From positions 108,612 to 172,611 of the forward strand of contig NZ_NBXA01000020.1 in NCBI RefSeq assembly GCF_003399625.1: a stretch of 64,000 bases of DNA. The letters are read 5' to 3'. The notes beneath the pieces were generated by a model. That model made no database searches, was not told the DNA's origin, and saw only the letters and a program-made list of their open reading frames with translations. Shown here in pieces: positions 25,052 through 33,983 of this stretch. The number at the start of each line of letters is the position of its first letter. Position 1 is the stretch's first letter. A program made the position numbers and the translations under genes. The DNA comes from Subtercola boreus. GTDB lineage: Bacteria > Actinomycetota > Actinomycetes > Actinomycetales > Microbacteriaceae.

Positions 25052-26075
25052 GGCCGGCCTCCTCCGCCGTCTGGCGCGCCGGCTGGTGGGTGGCCACGGT
25101 GAGTTCGAGGCGACGGCGCACCGCCGCGCGGAGCTCCGGGGGCGACACCACGAACACCTCGGGCCCGAACCCCGAGAGGTCGTCGGCCAGGAGGTGCAGG
25201 TCGGTGTAGTGCAGTGTCAGGTCGCCATCCGGCCTGCGGATGCTCCCCCGTCGGTTCACGAGCCGTGTCTGGGCATCGGAGTTCGGCCGCGCGCGCACCA
25301 CGGCGGTGTTGGCGGCCCAGATCTCGTCGAGCTGCCGGAGCGCTGTCTCGGCCGTGCCCCGGGCGTCGTTCTCGAAGGGGATGCGTGTGCGGGTCACCGG
25401 CCCGACGATGCGGGAGAGCAAAAAGGTGCGGGGCTCGCCGACCTGCTGGTCGATCCCGGTGATGTGCCAGCGGCCCTCGTGCTGCACGAGGGCAAGCGGT
25501 GCGACGGTGCGTTCACGAGGGGAGAGATCGCCCGGCTTGAGGTACGCGAAGCGCACGAGCACCCTGCGCCCGAGCGCGTCGGTCAGCGGGTCGAAGGCAG
25601 CCTCGCGAGTGCGGATACGCGGCGCGTAGCCGAGAACCGGTTCGATCGACTCGACGCCGAGCGAACGGAGCTTCAGCAGCGCATGCCGGGACTCCCGCGA
25701 GAGGGAGCCCTCGCGCCAGGCCATCGCGGCCAGGTTCAGCAGGGCGATCTCCTCCGGGGAGAACGAGATGTCTGCGGGGAGATCGTAGGCGCCCTTCGGG
25801 ATGAGGTAGCGCAGGTGCTGGTTGTTTCCGGACTCGTCGAGCGGCTCGATCGTCTCGAGCGGCACCCCGAGTTCACGGATGTCGTCTTTGTCCCGCTCGA
25901 ACTGGCGCTCGAGACTCGCGTTGTCGCCGGCGAAGACGTAACGCTGGCGGTAGCCCTGCACCGTGGAGAGGATCTCGTTCTTGGTGAGCCCCGCCTCGGT
26001 CGCCAGCAGGGCCAGCACGAGGCTGAACAGTCGCTCCTCGACGGGTACGGGCGCGGGTCCCCTGGTCTCAGTCAT
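25035..26075 (-). CDS. pafB: WYL-domain transcriptional regulator PafB
   Basis: A 346-residue protein with an N-terminal winged helix (EERLFSLVLALLATEAGLTKNEI), a WYL domain (VRFAYLKPGDLSPRERTVAPLAL, RWHITGIDQQVGEPRTFLLSRI) and a C-terminal domain, matching PafB. A -10-like TAAAGT (26085-26090, minus strand) lies nine bases from the ATG, suggesting a very short leader and the start of the pafB-pafC-orf-tatA-tatC-helY-lnt operon. All downstream genes are closely spaced or overlapping, so DNA-damage regulators, Tat translocase, an RNA helicase and Lnt are probably co-transcribed. Confidence 0.9.
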   Translation of the reverse strand: MTETRGPAPVPVEERLFSLVLALLATEAGLTKNEILSTVQGYRQRYVFAGDNASLERQFERDKDDIRELGVPLETIEPLDESGNNQHLRYLIPKGAYDLPADISFSPEEIALLNLAAMAWREGSLSRESRHALLKLRSLGVESIEPVLGYAPRIRTREAAFDPLTDALGRRVLVRFAYLKPGDLSPRERTVAPLALVQHEGRWHITGIDQQVGEPRTFLLSRIVGPVTRTRIPFENDARGTAETALRQLDEIWAANTAVVRARPNSDAQTRLVNRRGSIRRPDGDLTLHYTDLHLLADDLSGFGPEVFVVSPPELRAAVRRRLELTVATHQPARQTAEEAGRAETA

Positions 26076-26084
26076 CAGGTCTCA

Positions 26085-26090
26085 ACTTTA
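26085..26090 (-). promoter_or_regulatory. -10 box candidate of the pafB operon
   Basis: TAAAGT on the minus strand is nine bases upstream of the pafB ATG, which has no clear Shine-Dalgarno sequence. A transcript from here would have a leader of only a few bases. Confidence 0.45.
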
Positions 26091-26165
26091 CGCGGCCACA
26101 GCCCGATCGCGGCGTGCCGCGCTGAAAGCGGAGGCCCGTCCAGGGTCGCCGCCGCGCTCACTCAC

Positions 26166-27146
26166 TTACTGGGCAGGTGCGGCGGGCAGGATTCCGAGCA
26201 CGTCGACGACGTAGATCAGCGTCGAACCCGCAGGGATCTTGCCGTCGGTCGACGCGGTGTCCCCGTAGCCCGAGGCCGGCGGCACGACGGCGATGTACTG
26301 CGACCCGACCGTCTGGCCGACCAGCGACGGTACGATGGTCGTCGCGAGCGGCGCACTCGACGAAGCCTGTACGAGCTTGGGCGTGCCATCGGCCCAGGTC
26401 GAACCGGCGATCGACTTGTCGGCCCACACCACCGCGGTGTACTGCACGATCACGTTGTCGCCGTCGGCGATGGCCGGGCCGTCGCCCTTCTTCAGGTCGG
26501 CGACCCGCAGGTCGGTCGGCAGACTGCCCGAGGGAACCGTGATGCCGGGGCGGCCGTCGGGGGCGAGCGCGACACTGGGGAAACCGGCCTGGGCGGGCTG
26601 GATGGCGCCGTCGGCCCGGGTGCCGAACGCGTCCGTGATGTCGAAGACCATCACCAGCGAATCGGTCGCGCCGACACCCGCCTGGCTGTTGCCCTCTGTG
26701 CCGAAACCGTCGGCCGGGGGCATGGTGATGGCGACGCGCGATCCGACCGTGGCGCAGGCGAGGCCCTTCTGGATGCCCGGGATGCCGGCGCTCGAGATGG
26801 GGAAGGTCGAGGCGGTCTTTCCGTCGTAGGCGGTGGCGGTGACCGTGGCGCCGGTGGTCGCGTCGAGCAGCGTGTAGTCGCCCGAGACGATGCCGTTCTC
26901 GGGCAGGACCGTTCCACTGCCCTGGATGAGCGTGCTGACCTCGGTCGTGCTGCCGGCGTCGAGCGGTGTACCGAACGAGATCTTCGGCGCGGAGCCGAAG
27001 TCCCCTGTGGCGGTGACGAGGCTGGAGGCGCTTCCCGAGGAGGCCATGGGCGAGCATCCGGAGGCTGAAGTGCCACCCGTGGAGCTGCAGCCTGCTACGA
27101 CGACGAGCAGGCCAGCGGCCACGATGAGCGCGACGGTCTTACGCAC
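26166..27146 (-). CDS. FKBP-type peptidyl-prolyl isomerase, lipoprotein
   Basis: A 326-residue secreted lipoprotein: a short basic n-region, a hydrophobic stretch and the lipobox VVAGC, so Cys20 would be lipidated. Two FKBP-like modules follow. The second (residues about 205-320) has VADLKKGDGPAIADGDNVIVQYTAVVW and GYGDTASTDGKIPAGSTLIYVVDVL, the usual FKBP core. The first (about 55-180) is more divergent. It would assist folding of proteins outside the membrane. GTG at 27146 has GAGGA about five bases upstream. Confidence 0.88.
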   Translation of the reverse strand: MRKTVALIVAAGLLVVVAGCSSTGGTSASGCSPMASSGSASSLVTATGDFGSAPKISFGTPLDAGSTTEVSTLIQGSGTVLPENGIVSGDYTLLDATTGATVTATAYDGKTASTFPISSAGIPGIQKGLACATVGSRVAITMPPADGFGTEGNSQAGVGATDSLVMVFDITDAFGTRADGAIQPAQAGFPSVALAPDGRPGITVPSGSLPTDLRVADLKKGDGPAIADGDNVIVQYTAVVWADKSIAGSTWADGTPKLVQASSSAPLATTIVPSLVGQTVGSQYIAVVPPASGYGDTASTDGKIPAGSTLIYVVDVLGILPAAPAQ

Positions 27147-27191
27147 GGATCCTCATTTCAGGTACAGAACAGCTCACGATCGCGAGCGGCC

Positions 27192-28208
27192 TCAGTCTAA
27201 CGGGTCGGTTTCGGGCTGGTTTTCAGCTTCGCGCGCCAGGGCGGCGTCGGCACTGGCGCTGGCCTGGCGCACGCGTTTGCGGAGGCTCTTCGGGCTGATT
27301 CCGCGTTCGCCGAGCGCCCCGGGGGTCCAGGCCTCGACGTCGTCGTCGGAATACTCCGATTTGGATGCGCGGCGCTTCAGTTCGGGGAGCACGGAGCCGG
27401 GCGCGAGCCGGCGCGCGGTGACGAGGAACCCGGTGTGCCCGATCATCCGGTGATCCGGTCGCACAGCGAGGCCCTCGACATGCCAGGTGCGAACCATCGT
27501 CTCGCTCGGGTCGGGGTTCGTGAACAGGCCAGAACTCCGGATCGTCTCGGTGACCCGGGAGAGCTGCGTGACGGTGGCGACGTAGCAGAGCACGACTCCC
27601 CCGGGCTTCAGCGCGGCGGCGACCGCCTCGATGCACTCCCAGGGTGCGAGCATATCGAGGATCACCCGGTCGACGGTTCCGTCGCCGTGAACCGTCGGGA
27701 GGGCATCCGTGAGGTCGCCGACGGTGACAGTCCAGTTCTGGGGCTCTGCTCCGGTGAAGGCGGCGACGTTGGCGCGCGCGACATCCGCGAACTCGTCGCG
27801 TCGTTCGAACGAGGAGAGGAATCCGGTCGGGCCGAGGGCACGGAGCAGCCAGAGCGAGAGCGCACCCGAACCCACCCCGGCCTCGACGACGGTCGCACCC
27901 GGGAAGATGTCGGCCTGCGCGAGGATCTGCGCCGCGTCCTTCGGGTAGATGATCGCAGCTCCCCGCGGCATCGCCATGACGAAGTCGGTGAGCAGCGGAC
28001 GAAGCGCCAGATAGTCGATCCCGATCGAGTTCTGCACGACAGAACCGTCGGGCAGCCCGATCAGATCGTCGTGCTCGATCCAGCCCTTGTGGGTGTGGAA
28101 CGTGGCGCCCACTTCGAGGCTGATGCTGTTCATGCGGCCCTTGGGCCCGGTGAGCTGCACCCGGTCGCCGGCGCGGAACGGTCCGCTGTAGGTGGTGGAG
28201 GTGGTCAT
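27192..28208 (-). CDS. trmI: tRNA (adenine-58-N1)-methyltransferase TrmI
   Basis: A 338-residue protein of the TrmI family: an N-terminal beta domain (RVQLTGPKGRMNSI, HDDLIG) and a class I SAM-dependent methyltransferase core with VVEAGVGSGALSLWLL (motif I, about residues 107-122), VILDMLAPWE and GGVVLCYVATVTQL. It methylates A58 in the T-loop of tRNA. ATG at 28208 has AAGGAG seven bases upstream and overlaps the HAD gene stop as ATGA. The C-terminal 60 residues are charged and appear disordered. Confidence 0.92.
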   Translation of the reverse strand: MTTSTTYSGPFRAGDRVQLTGPKGRMNSISLEVGATFHTHKGWIEHDDLIGLPDGSVVQNSIGIDYLALRPLLTDFVMAMPRGAAIIYPKDAAQILAQADIFPGATVVEAGVGSGALSLWLLRALGPTGFLSSFERRDEFADVARANVAAFTGAEPQNWTVTVGDLTDALPTVHGDGTVDRVILDMLAPWECIEAVAAALKPGGVVLCYVATVTQLSRVTETIRSSGLFTNPDPSETMVRTWHVEGLAVRPDHRMIGHTGFLVTARRLAPGSVLPELKRRASKSEYSDDDVEAWTPGALGERGISPKSLRKRVRQASASADAALAREAENQPETDPLD

Positions 28209-28903
28209 CGCGCTGCACTCCTTGAATCTGTGAGAACTCGAACCAGGTCGGCGCTCGAGCGCCCGTCGAGGGTCGGCCAGAGCACGTGCGCGCCACTGTT
28301 CTCGAGGGAGAGGTAATGGGGGACGCCGATCGTCACGACACCGGCCGCGACCGCGGAGGCGGTGCCGGCGAGGCTGTCCTCGATGGCGATGCAGTCCGCC
28401 GGGGCGGCGCCGAAGTGCGCGGCCGCCGTGAGATAGGCCTCGGGATGCGGTTTCGCGTTGGCGACGTCGTCGCCCGAGACCACGAGATCGAAGGCGTCGA
28501 ACGGGATGAACGACCGAACGTGCTCGGCCATCCGCCGGATCGACATGGTGACCAGTGCCGTCGGGACGCCCGCCCGGCGCAGATCGAACAGCAGCTCCTT
28601 CGCACCCGGACGCCACGGAACGGCCACGGAGATCTGCTCCATGACGCGCTCGCTCAGCAGGGAGACGATGGCGTCCTCCCCCATGTCGACGCCCTTCGCC
28701 TGCATCGTCCGGGCCGTTCGCCAGAGCCCGGAGCCGACGAGATCGAGGGCCTCCTCGTGCGTCCAGGTGCCGCCGTAGGACTCGATGAGAGAGGTCTGGG
28801 CGGTCATCCAGTAGGGCTCGGTATCGACGAGCGTGCCGTCCATGTCCCAGAGAACGGCGGCAGGATTCTGTTCGGTCACGGGATCGAAGCCTACCGTGAG
28901 CAC
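28205..28903 (-). CDS. HAD-superfamily phosphatase/phosphoglucomutase-like
   Basis: A protein of up to 232 residues with the four HAD motifs: DMDGTLVDTEP (motif I), VTMS (II), Lys in AKPHPEAY (III) and IEDSLAG (IV). A helical cap follows motif I, as in beta-phosphoglucomutase-type enzymes. The substrate is unknown. GTG at 28903 is used; GTG at 28879, giving VTEQNPAAVLWDMDG, is an equally possible start. It is co-transcribed with trmI. Confidence 0.85.
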   Translation of the reverse strand: MLTVGFDPVTEQNPAAVLWDMDGTLVDTEPYWMTAQTSLIESYGGTWTHEEALDLVGSGLWRTARTMQAKGVDMGEDAIVSLLSERVMEQISVAVPWRPGAKELLFDLRRAGVPTALVTMSIRRMAEHVRSFIPFDAFDLVVSGDDVANAKPHPEAYLTAAAHFGAAPADCIAIEDSLAGTASAVAAGVVTIGVPHYLSLENSGAHVLWPTLDGRSSADLVRVLTDSRSAAR

Positions 28904-28995
28904 GGAGCCCCGCCGGGGCGCGACGGCCTATCCTTGAGGAACGCTTCCGCGCGGGTGCGCCCGCCTGATCTACAGAACACGAGGACTTCCCCTAA

Positions 28996-29940
28996 GTGGC
29001 AGAGAGCAAAGAATTCCTGACCGGGCGTCTGATGGTCGTCGCCTTCGAGGGCTGGAACGACGCCGGCGAGGCGGCATCCGCAGCGGTGCGGAGCCTGAAG
29101 GAGCAACTCGACCTGGCGGAGATCGTCGAGATCGACTCCGAGGACTTCTTCGACTACCAGTTCAACCGGCCCACCAGCGAGTTCGACGACGAGGGCCAGC
29201 GCATCCTGGTCTGGCCGAGCGCGACGATCTACGGCCCGGCCGCCACGACCGGAGATTCAGACGAAAAGGCAGAACCGGCGGAGCAGCTCGCAGCCGATGC
29301 CGGCCTCGCCGTCAGCAGCAACAACACCTCCAACGTCTACCTGCTGCTCGGCACGGAGCCCTCGCGCAACTGGAAACGGTTCACCAGCGAGGTGCTGAAC
29401 GTCGCGGTGGACTCCGGCGTCTCGGGCATCGTCTTTCTCGGCGCGATGCTCGCCGACGTGCCCCACACCCGCCCGATCAGCATCTACTCCACCAGCGAGA
29501 ATGCCGGCGTGCGGAGCGAGCTCGACCTCGAACGGAGCGCCTACGAGGGCCCGGTGGGCATCCTCTCGATCCTCTCCGACGCCGCCGAGCAGCTCGGGAT
29601 CCCCACGATCAGCCTCTGGGCGAGCGTGCCGCACTACGTGCACAACGCGCCCTCACCGAAGGCCACCCTGGCACTGATCGACCGACTCGAGGAACTGATC
29701 GACGTGGTCATCCCGCGCGGCGACCTCGTCGACGAAGCGGCGGCCTGGGAGTCGGGCATCAACGCTCTCGCAGGTGAGGACGAGGAGATGGCCTCCTACA
29801 TCCGGCAGCTGGAACAGGCCAGGGACACGGTCGACTCGCCCGAGGCGAGCGGTGAAGCGATCGCGCAGGAGTTCGAGCGCTACCTGCGAAAGCGCGGCGA
29901 CGGCCCGGCGACGGGCCCTGCGGAGCCCTGGCGGCCGTAG
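28996..29940 (+). CDS. PAC2-family protein
   Basis: A 314-residue protein of the PAC2 family (proteasome-assembly-chaperone-like fold). Typical sequences are VVAFEGWNDAGEAAS near the N-terminus, IVFLGAMLADVPHTRP and PTISLWASVPHYV. The biochemical role in bacteria is unknown. GTG at 28996 is used; GAGGA lies eleven bases upstream. A -10-like TATCCT lies about 65 bases upstream. The same gene sits between trmI and mshC in mycobacteria, so the context is conserved. Confidence 0.88.
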   Translation: MAESKEFLTGRLMVVAFEGWNDAGEAASAAVRSLKEQLDLAEIVEIDSEDFFDYQFNRPTSEFDDEGQRILVWPSATIYGPAATTGDSDEKAEPAEQLAADAGLAVSSNNTSNVYLLLGTEPSRNWKRFTSEVLNVAVDSGVSGIVFLGAMLADVPHTRPISIYSTSENAGVRSELDLERSAYEGPVGILSILSDAAEQLGIPTISLWASVPHYVHNAPSPKATLALIDRLEELIDVVIPRGDLVDEAAAWESGINALAGEDEEMASYIRQLEQARDTVDSPEASGEAIAQEFERYLRKRGDGPATGPAEPWRP

Positions 29941-29982
29941 CCACGCTGCGTCGGCCAGAGAGGCCGGTCAGACGGAGACCGG

Positions 29983-31314
29983 TCAGGCGGCGATGCGGAT
30001 GCCCAGCAGGGCGTCGATCGCGTCGACGACCACCGCGGGCACCACTCGCGCCGTCTCGAACCACTCGTCGAGCAGAGTGAGTGCCCGGGGGGTGTCGAGG
30101 TCGTCGGCGAGGGCCTCGAGCAGGCGCGTGACGAGAGCCGCGGCATCCGGTGTCGAGGCGGCAGCGTGCTCGCCCGCCATCGAGCCCGCATCCGCCGCCG
30201 AGTCCGCATCCGCCGCCGCACCCGCACCCGCCGCCGCACCCGCGGCTGCAGCCACCCAGCGCTCGAGCCTCGCCGTGGCGCGCTCGAGATCGGCGTCGGT
30301 GTACTCCCAGTCGCTCCGGTAGTGGTGACCCAGCAGGGCGAGCCGGATGGTTCGGGCATCCACACCTCGAGCCCGGAGCTTCGACACCAGCACCAGGTTG
30401 CCGAGTGATTTCGACATCTTCTCGCCCTGGTAGGCGACCATGCCGGTGTGCGCGTGGATCGACGCGAAAGGCTCACCGGTCAGCGCGGTCGCGTGGGCGG
30501 CGCTGAACTCGTGGTGCGGGAAGATCAGGTCGCTTCCTCCGCCCTGCACGGCGAAGTTCTGACCCACGTGCTTCAGCGCGATGACGGCGCACTCGATGTG
30601 CCAGCCCGGCCGGCCGGCGCCCACCGCGGAGGGCCACTCGGGCTCACCCGCGCGGGCGACGCGCCAGAGCAGAGGATCGAGCGGGTCGCGCTTGCCGGGC
30701 CGCCCGGGGTCTCCCCCGCGCTCGGCGAACAGTTCGAGCATGGTGGCCGTGTCGTAGCGGCTCTCGAGGCCGAGGAACCAGCTGGTCGCCTCGGCGGCAC
30801 GGGCGGAGTCGAAGTAGACGTCCTGGGCGTTCTCGTTCAGTGCGTCGGGAGTGGGGACGCCATAGGCGAATCCGGTCTCCACGAGCTCTGAGACGGCGTG
30901 CCCGATCTCGTCGACCACCTCGGTGACGGCGATGTAGTCGGCCGGCGGGATGACGCGGAGCGCCTCCATGTCGCCCCGGAACAGGTCGGTCTGCGACGCG
31001 GCGAGCTCCCGCCAGTCGACACCGGTGGCCGTCGCCCGCTCAAGCAGGGGATCGTCGACGTCGGTGACGTTCTGGGTGTATTCCACCGTGAGGCCAGCCG
31101 CTCGCCAGAGGCGGTTCAGGGTGTCGAACGCCAGGTAGGTGGAGGCGTGGCCGAGGTGCGTGGCGTCATAGGGCGTGATGCCGCAGACGTAGAGCCCGGC
31201 GGTGCCGTCGGTGCCCGGTGCCGCCTCGATCTGGCCGCTGGCCTGGTTGAACAGGCGGGGAACCGGCCCCCGGGAGGGCAGCGCGGGAACGTCGGGAGAA
31301 GGCCAGGAGTGCAC
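29983..31314 (-). CDS. mshC: mycothiol ligase MshC
   Basis: A 443-residue cysteinyl-tRNA-synthetase paralogue that ligates cysteine to GlcN-inositol in mycothiol synthesis. Visible motifs are the zinc/ATP region VCGITPYDATHLGHA (residues about 43-57), TDVDDP, GWHIECAVIALKHVG, IFPHHEFS and KMSKSLGN. Between the catalytic core and the C-terminal helical domain there is an Ala-rich segment of about 35 residues (residues about 350-385), encoded by GCC/GCG-rich imperfect repeats. GTG at 31314 lies six bases after TAGAGT, fitting a leaderless transcript. It marks the organism as a mycothiol-using actinobacterium. Confidence 0.93.
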   Translation of the reverse strand: MHSWPSPDVPALPSRGPVPRLFNQASGQIEAAPGTDGTAGLYVCGITPYDATHLGHASTYLAFDTLNRLWRAAGLTVEYTQNVTDVDDPLLERATATGVDWRELAASQTDLFRGDMEALRVIPPADYIAVTEVVDEIGHAVSELVETGFAYGVPTPDALNENAQDVYFDSARAAEATSWFLGLESRYDTATMLELFAERGGDPGRPGKRDPLDPLLWRVARAGEPEWPSAVGAGRPGWHIECAVIALKHVGQNFAVQGGGSDLIFPHHEFSAAHATALTGEPFASIHAHTGMVAYQGEKMSKSLGNLVLVSKLRARGVDARTIRLALLGHHYRSDWEYTDADLERATARLERWVAAAAGAAAGAGAAADADSAADAGSMAGEHAAASTPDAAALVTRLLEALADDLDTPRALTLLDEWFETARVVPAVVVDAIDALLGIRIAA

Positions 31315-31320
31315 TACTGA

Positions 31321-31326
31321 ACTCTA
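31321..31326 (-). promoter_or_regulatory. -10 box of mshC, leaderless start
   Basis: TAGAGT on the minus strand is followed by six bases and the GTG of mshC; no Shine-Dalgarno sequence is present. Confidence 0.6.
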
Positions 31327-31355
31327 ACTTCTGGTGCTCGTGCTGCCGACCAGTC

Positions 31356-32210
31356 TCAGGCGGCGATGGTGTTCGTGGCCAGCAGAACGATCAGCACGAT
31401 GCCGAGCGCGATGCGGTAGATCACGAACGGCAGGAAGCTCCGCCGGGAGATGTAGTTCATGAAGAAGGCGATCACAACGAGGCCCACCACGAAGGCGACG
31501 ACGGTGGCGGCGCCGGTCTCGAAACCGTTGAAGATCTCGGGCGTGCATCCCGCCGCCGCGTCGACGCAGGGCTCCTTGATGCTCTTGTAGAGCTGGAAGA
31601 GGCCGCTGCCGAAGACGGCCGGCATTGCGAGCAGGAAGGAGTAGCGGGCGGCCGCCTTCCGTTCGAAGCCCATCAGGAGTCCTGCAGTGATGGTGCCGCC
31701 CGAGCGGGAGACCCCCGGGATGAGGGCGAGCGACTGGGCGAGGCCGTACACGACGCCCTGCGGGTAGGTGATCTCCTTGATGCGACGCTTCTTGGCTCCG
31801 ACGGCATCGGCGATTCCCAGCAGGATGCCGAAGACGATGAGGGTGCCTGCCACGAGCCAGAGCGAACGGAGGGAGGTCTCGATCTGCTTCTGGAAGATGA
31901 GGCCGAGGATGATGATCGGCAGGCTGCCGATGATGATGAGCCAGCCCATCCGGGCATCCGGATCGTTCCGGGGAATTCGGCCGAACAGCGCCTTCACCCA
32001 GCGCGTGACGATCCGCACGACATCGCGCCAGAAGAACACCAGCACGGCCGCTTCGGTGCCGAGTTGGATGATCGCCGTGAACGCCGCCCCGGGGTCACCG
32101 CCCGCCCCGATCAGCTCGCCCACGATCTTGATGTGGGCGCTGGAGGAGATCGGCAGGAACTCCGTCAGGCCCTGAACCAGGCCGAGGATGATCGCTTGGA
32201 GGAATTCCAT
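31356..32210 (-). CDS. uppP: undecaprenyl-diphosphatase UppP
   Basis: A 284-residue membrane protein of the BacA/UppP family with both signature regions: [19 protein letters not shown] (residues about 12-30) and [11 protein letters not shown] (about 165-175). It dephosphorylates undecaprenyl pyrophosphate to recycle the lipid carrier used for cell wall and for the exopolysaccharide made at the left of this window. ATG at 32210 has GGAAG seven bases upstream. It precedes mshC on the same strand, as in mycobacteria. Confidence 0.95.
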   Translation of the reverse strand: MEFLQAIILGLVQGLTEFLPISSSAHIKIVGELIGAGGDPGAAFTAIIQLGTEAAVLVFFWRDVVRIVTRWVKALFGRIPRNDPDARMGWLIIIGSLPIIILGLIFQKQIETSLRSLWLVAGTLIVFGILLGIADAVGAKKRRIKEITYPQGVVYGLAQSLALIPGVSRSGGTITAGLLMGFERKAAARYSFLLAMPAVFGSGLFQLYKSIKEPCVDAAAGCTPEIFNGFETGAATVVAFVVGLVVIAFFMNYISRRSFLPFVIYRIALGIVLIVLLATNTIAA

Positions 32211-32265
32211 TCACACGCTTCCGGTAGTGAGGGCCGCGTCCTGGCGCCCGGCCTCGCACGGAGGG

Positions 32266-33576
32266 TCAGTAGCCGAGAAGCAGGTCTGTCAGAACATCTG
32301 TGCCAAACACTAGTGCGTCAAGCGGCACCCGCTCGTCAACGCCATGGAACAGCGCCGGGAAGTCGAGATCGGCCGGAAGCTGGAGCGGCGCGAAGCCGTA
32401 GCCCTTGATGCCGAGCATGCTGAGGGCCTTGTTGTCGGTACCGGCTGAGAGCAGGTAGGGAAGCACCTCGGCTCCCGGATCGAAACGGCCGAGGCTCGCG
32501 ATCATCTGCTCCACCAGCGCTCCCTCGAACGGCGTCTCGAGGCCGATGTCCTGGTGCATCACCACGACCTCGACGTCGGGGCCGGCGAGCTCACGGATGC
32601 GCGCCATCACCTCGACCTCGTCACCCGGCAGCACCCGCACATCCATCCGCGCCTCGGCGAGATCGGGGATGACGTTCACCTTGTAGCCCGCATCGAGCAT
32701 GGTGGGGTTGGTGGTCGCGCGGAGAGTGGCCGAGATGAAGCGGCTCGCGGTGCCGGTGGCGATCGCCAGCTCCTCAGCACTCACCTGCTTCGGATCCTGC
32801 CCCAGGATGCCCGCCACCCTGTCGAGCAGCTGGCGGGTGGTCATCGTGAGTTTCACCGGCCACTCCTGGCTGCCGATCCGGGCCACGGCTCCGGCCAGAC
32901 GCGTGATGGCGTTCTCAGAGTTGATCTGAGAGCCGTGGCCCGCGCGGCCGCGGGCGATGAGCTTGATCCAGATCAGGGCCTTCTCGCCGGTCTGCACGAG
33001 GTAGGCGCGCTGGCCCTGGAGATCGATGGAGTAGCCGCCGACCTCGGAGATCGCCTCGGTCGCACCCTCGAAGACCTCCGGATGTTCGTCGACCATGAAG
33101 TGCGAGCCGAGGACTCCCCCGGCCTCCTCGTCGGCAAAGAAGGCGATGACGAGGTCGCGCGCCGGCTGCCGGCCCGAGCCGAGGATCTCGCCGAGTGAAC
33201 TCAGGATCATGGCGTCCATGTTCTTCATGTCGACCGCCCCACGACCCCAGATCATGCCGTCTCTGATCTCGCCGCCGAACGGGTCGACGCTCCAGTCGTC
33301 GGCGATGGCCGGAACCACGTCGAGATGGCCGTGCACGACGAGGGCGGGAGCATCCGGATTCGCACCCTCCACCCGCGCCACCACGCTGGTTCGGCCGGGC
33401 GCGGCATCGAACAACTGCGGCTTCAGGCCGAGCGCCTGGAGCTCCGCCTCCACGTAGTGGGCGGCCTCTGTCTCGCCGTTGGACTTGCCGTCGCCGTAGT
33501 TGCTGGTGTCGAACCGGATCAGGTCCCGGGTGAGGTGGGCGGTGCGGTCGAGGGTCGGATCGCTCGTCGAGGTCAT
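32266..33576 (-). CDS. M20-family metallopeptidase
   Basis: A 436-residue M20/ArgE/DapE-type amidohydrolase. Metal-binding and catalytic motifs: VVHGHLDVVPA (His and Asp), DPFGGEIRDGMIWGRGAVDMKN, and AFFADEEAGG (Glu-Glu). A dimerisation domain lies between about residues 195 and 320. It probably hydrolyses dipeptides or acylated amino acids with two zinc ions. ATG at 33576 lies six bases after TAGCGT without a Shine-Dalgarno sequence (leaderless). It is divergent from tRNA-Leu. Confidence 0.9.
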   Translation of the reverse strand: MTSTSDPTLDRTAHLTRDLIRFDTSNYGDGKSNGETEAAHYVEAELQALGLKPQLFDAAPGRTSVVARVEGANPDAPALVVHGHLDVVPAIADDWSVDPFGGEIRDGMIWGRGAVDMKNMDAMILSSLGEILGSGRQPARDLVIAFFADEEAGGVLGSHFMVDEHPEVFEGATEAISEVGGYSIDLQGQRAYLVQTGEKALIWIKLIARGRAGHGSQINSENAITRLAGAVARIGSQEWPVKLTMTTRQLLDRVAGILGQDPKQVSAEELAIATGTASRFISATLRATTNPTMLDAGYKVNVIPDLAEARMDVRVLPGDEVEVMARIRELAGPDVEVVVMHQDIGLETPFEGALVEQMIASLGRFDPGAEVLPYLLSAGTDNKALSMLGIKGYGFAPLQLPADLDFPALFHGVDERVPLDALVFGTDVLTDLLLGY

Positions 33577-33582
33577 GCCAAC

Positions 33583-33588
33583 ACGCTA
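33583..33588 (-). promoter_or_regulatory. -10 box of the M20 peptidase gene, leaderless start
   Basis: TAGCGT (minus strand) precedes the ATG at 33576 by exactly six bases. Confidence 0.55.
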
Positions 33589-33637
33589 CCGGCCCGGCCG
33601 GAAGCGGAGGTGCGTTTTCGGGTGCTTCCAGACGTGC

Positions 33638-33643
33638 TATCGT
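33638..33643 (+). promoter_or_regulatory. -10 box candidate for tRNA-Leu
   Basis: TATCGT at 33638-33643, with a weak TTTTCG 17 bases upstream, lies about 40 bases before the tRNA. It is divergent from the M20 gene promoter. Confidence 0.4.
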
Positions 33644-33684
33644 CTTACCTTGTTGTTCTCCTCCGGGAAGAACGAACATCACCT

Positions 33685-33769
33685 GTCCGGGTGGCGGAAA
33701 TGGTAGACGCGCTAGCTTGAGGTGCTAGTGCCTGTTATGGGCGTAGGGGTTCAAGTCCCCTTTCGGACA
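33685..33769 (+). tRNA. tRNA-Leu(GAG)
   Basis: An 85-base class II tRNA. The acceptor arms GTCCGGG and TTCGGAC pair (two G-U), the anticodon stem CTAGC/GCTAG encloses TTGAGGT with anticodon GAG, the variable arm is long (GCCTGTTATGGGC region), and the T-arm GGGGTTCAAGTCCCC is canonical. The CCA end is not encoded (ACCG follows). It reads CUC and CUU. A strong terminator follows at 33777. Confidence 0.95.
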
Positions 33770-33776
33770 CCGATTC

Positions 33777-33818
33777 AGAACGGGATTGCGACACACGTCG
33801 CAATCCCGTTCTTCTTTT
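33777..33818 (+). terminator. intrinsic terminator after tRNA-Leu
   Basis: A perfect 16-bp stem (AGAACGGGATTGCGAC with its complement at 33797-33812) around ACAC, followed by TCTTTT. Confidence 0.9.
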
Positions 33819-33832
33819 CCTCACATCTGGGG

Positions 33833-33838
33833 TAGTGT
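33833..33838 (+). promoter_or_regulatory. -10 box candidate of the cold-shock gene
   Basis: TAGTGT at 33833-33838 would start transcription near 33845, leaving an untranslated leader of about 140 bases before the ATG at 33984. Long structured leaders are usual for cspA-type genes. Confidence 0.5.
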
Positions 33839-33983
33839 TTAACCGAAGTTGCTGTGCCTCGCAGTTCTGAATGCTCGCGGCCAAGCCCCGTTGCCCATTG
33901 CGCTTGAAAGATGGATGACAGGCACCGCGCTATCAGAATCCGGCAGTCGGATTCATAGAGAACGCTCCTGGAGGAGTTTTAAC

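Noticed and set aside
33685..33769. tRNA-Leu as an attachment site of an integrated element
   Set aside because: No integrase, no repeat of the tRNA 3' end and no change in gene character are seen on either side.
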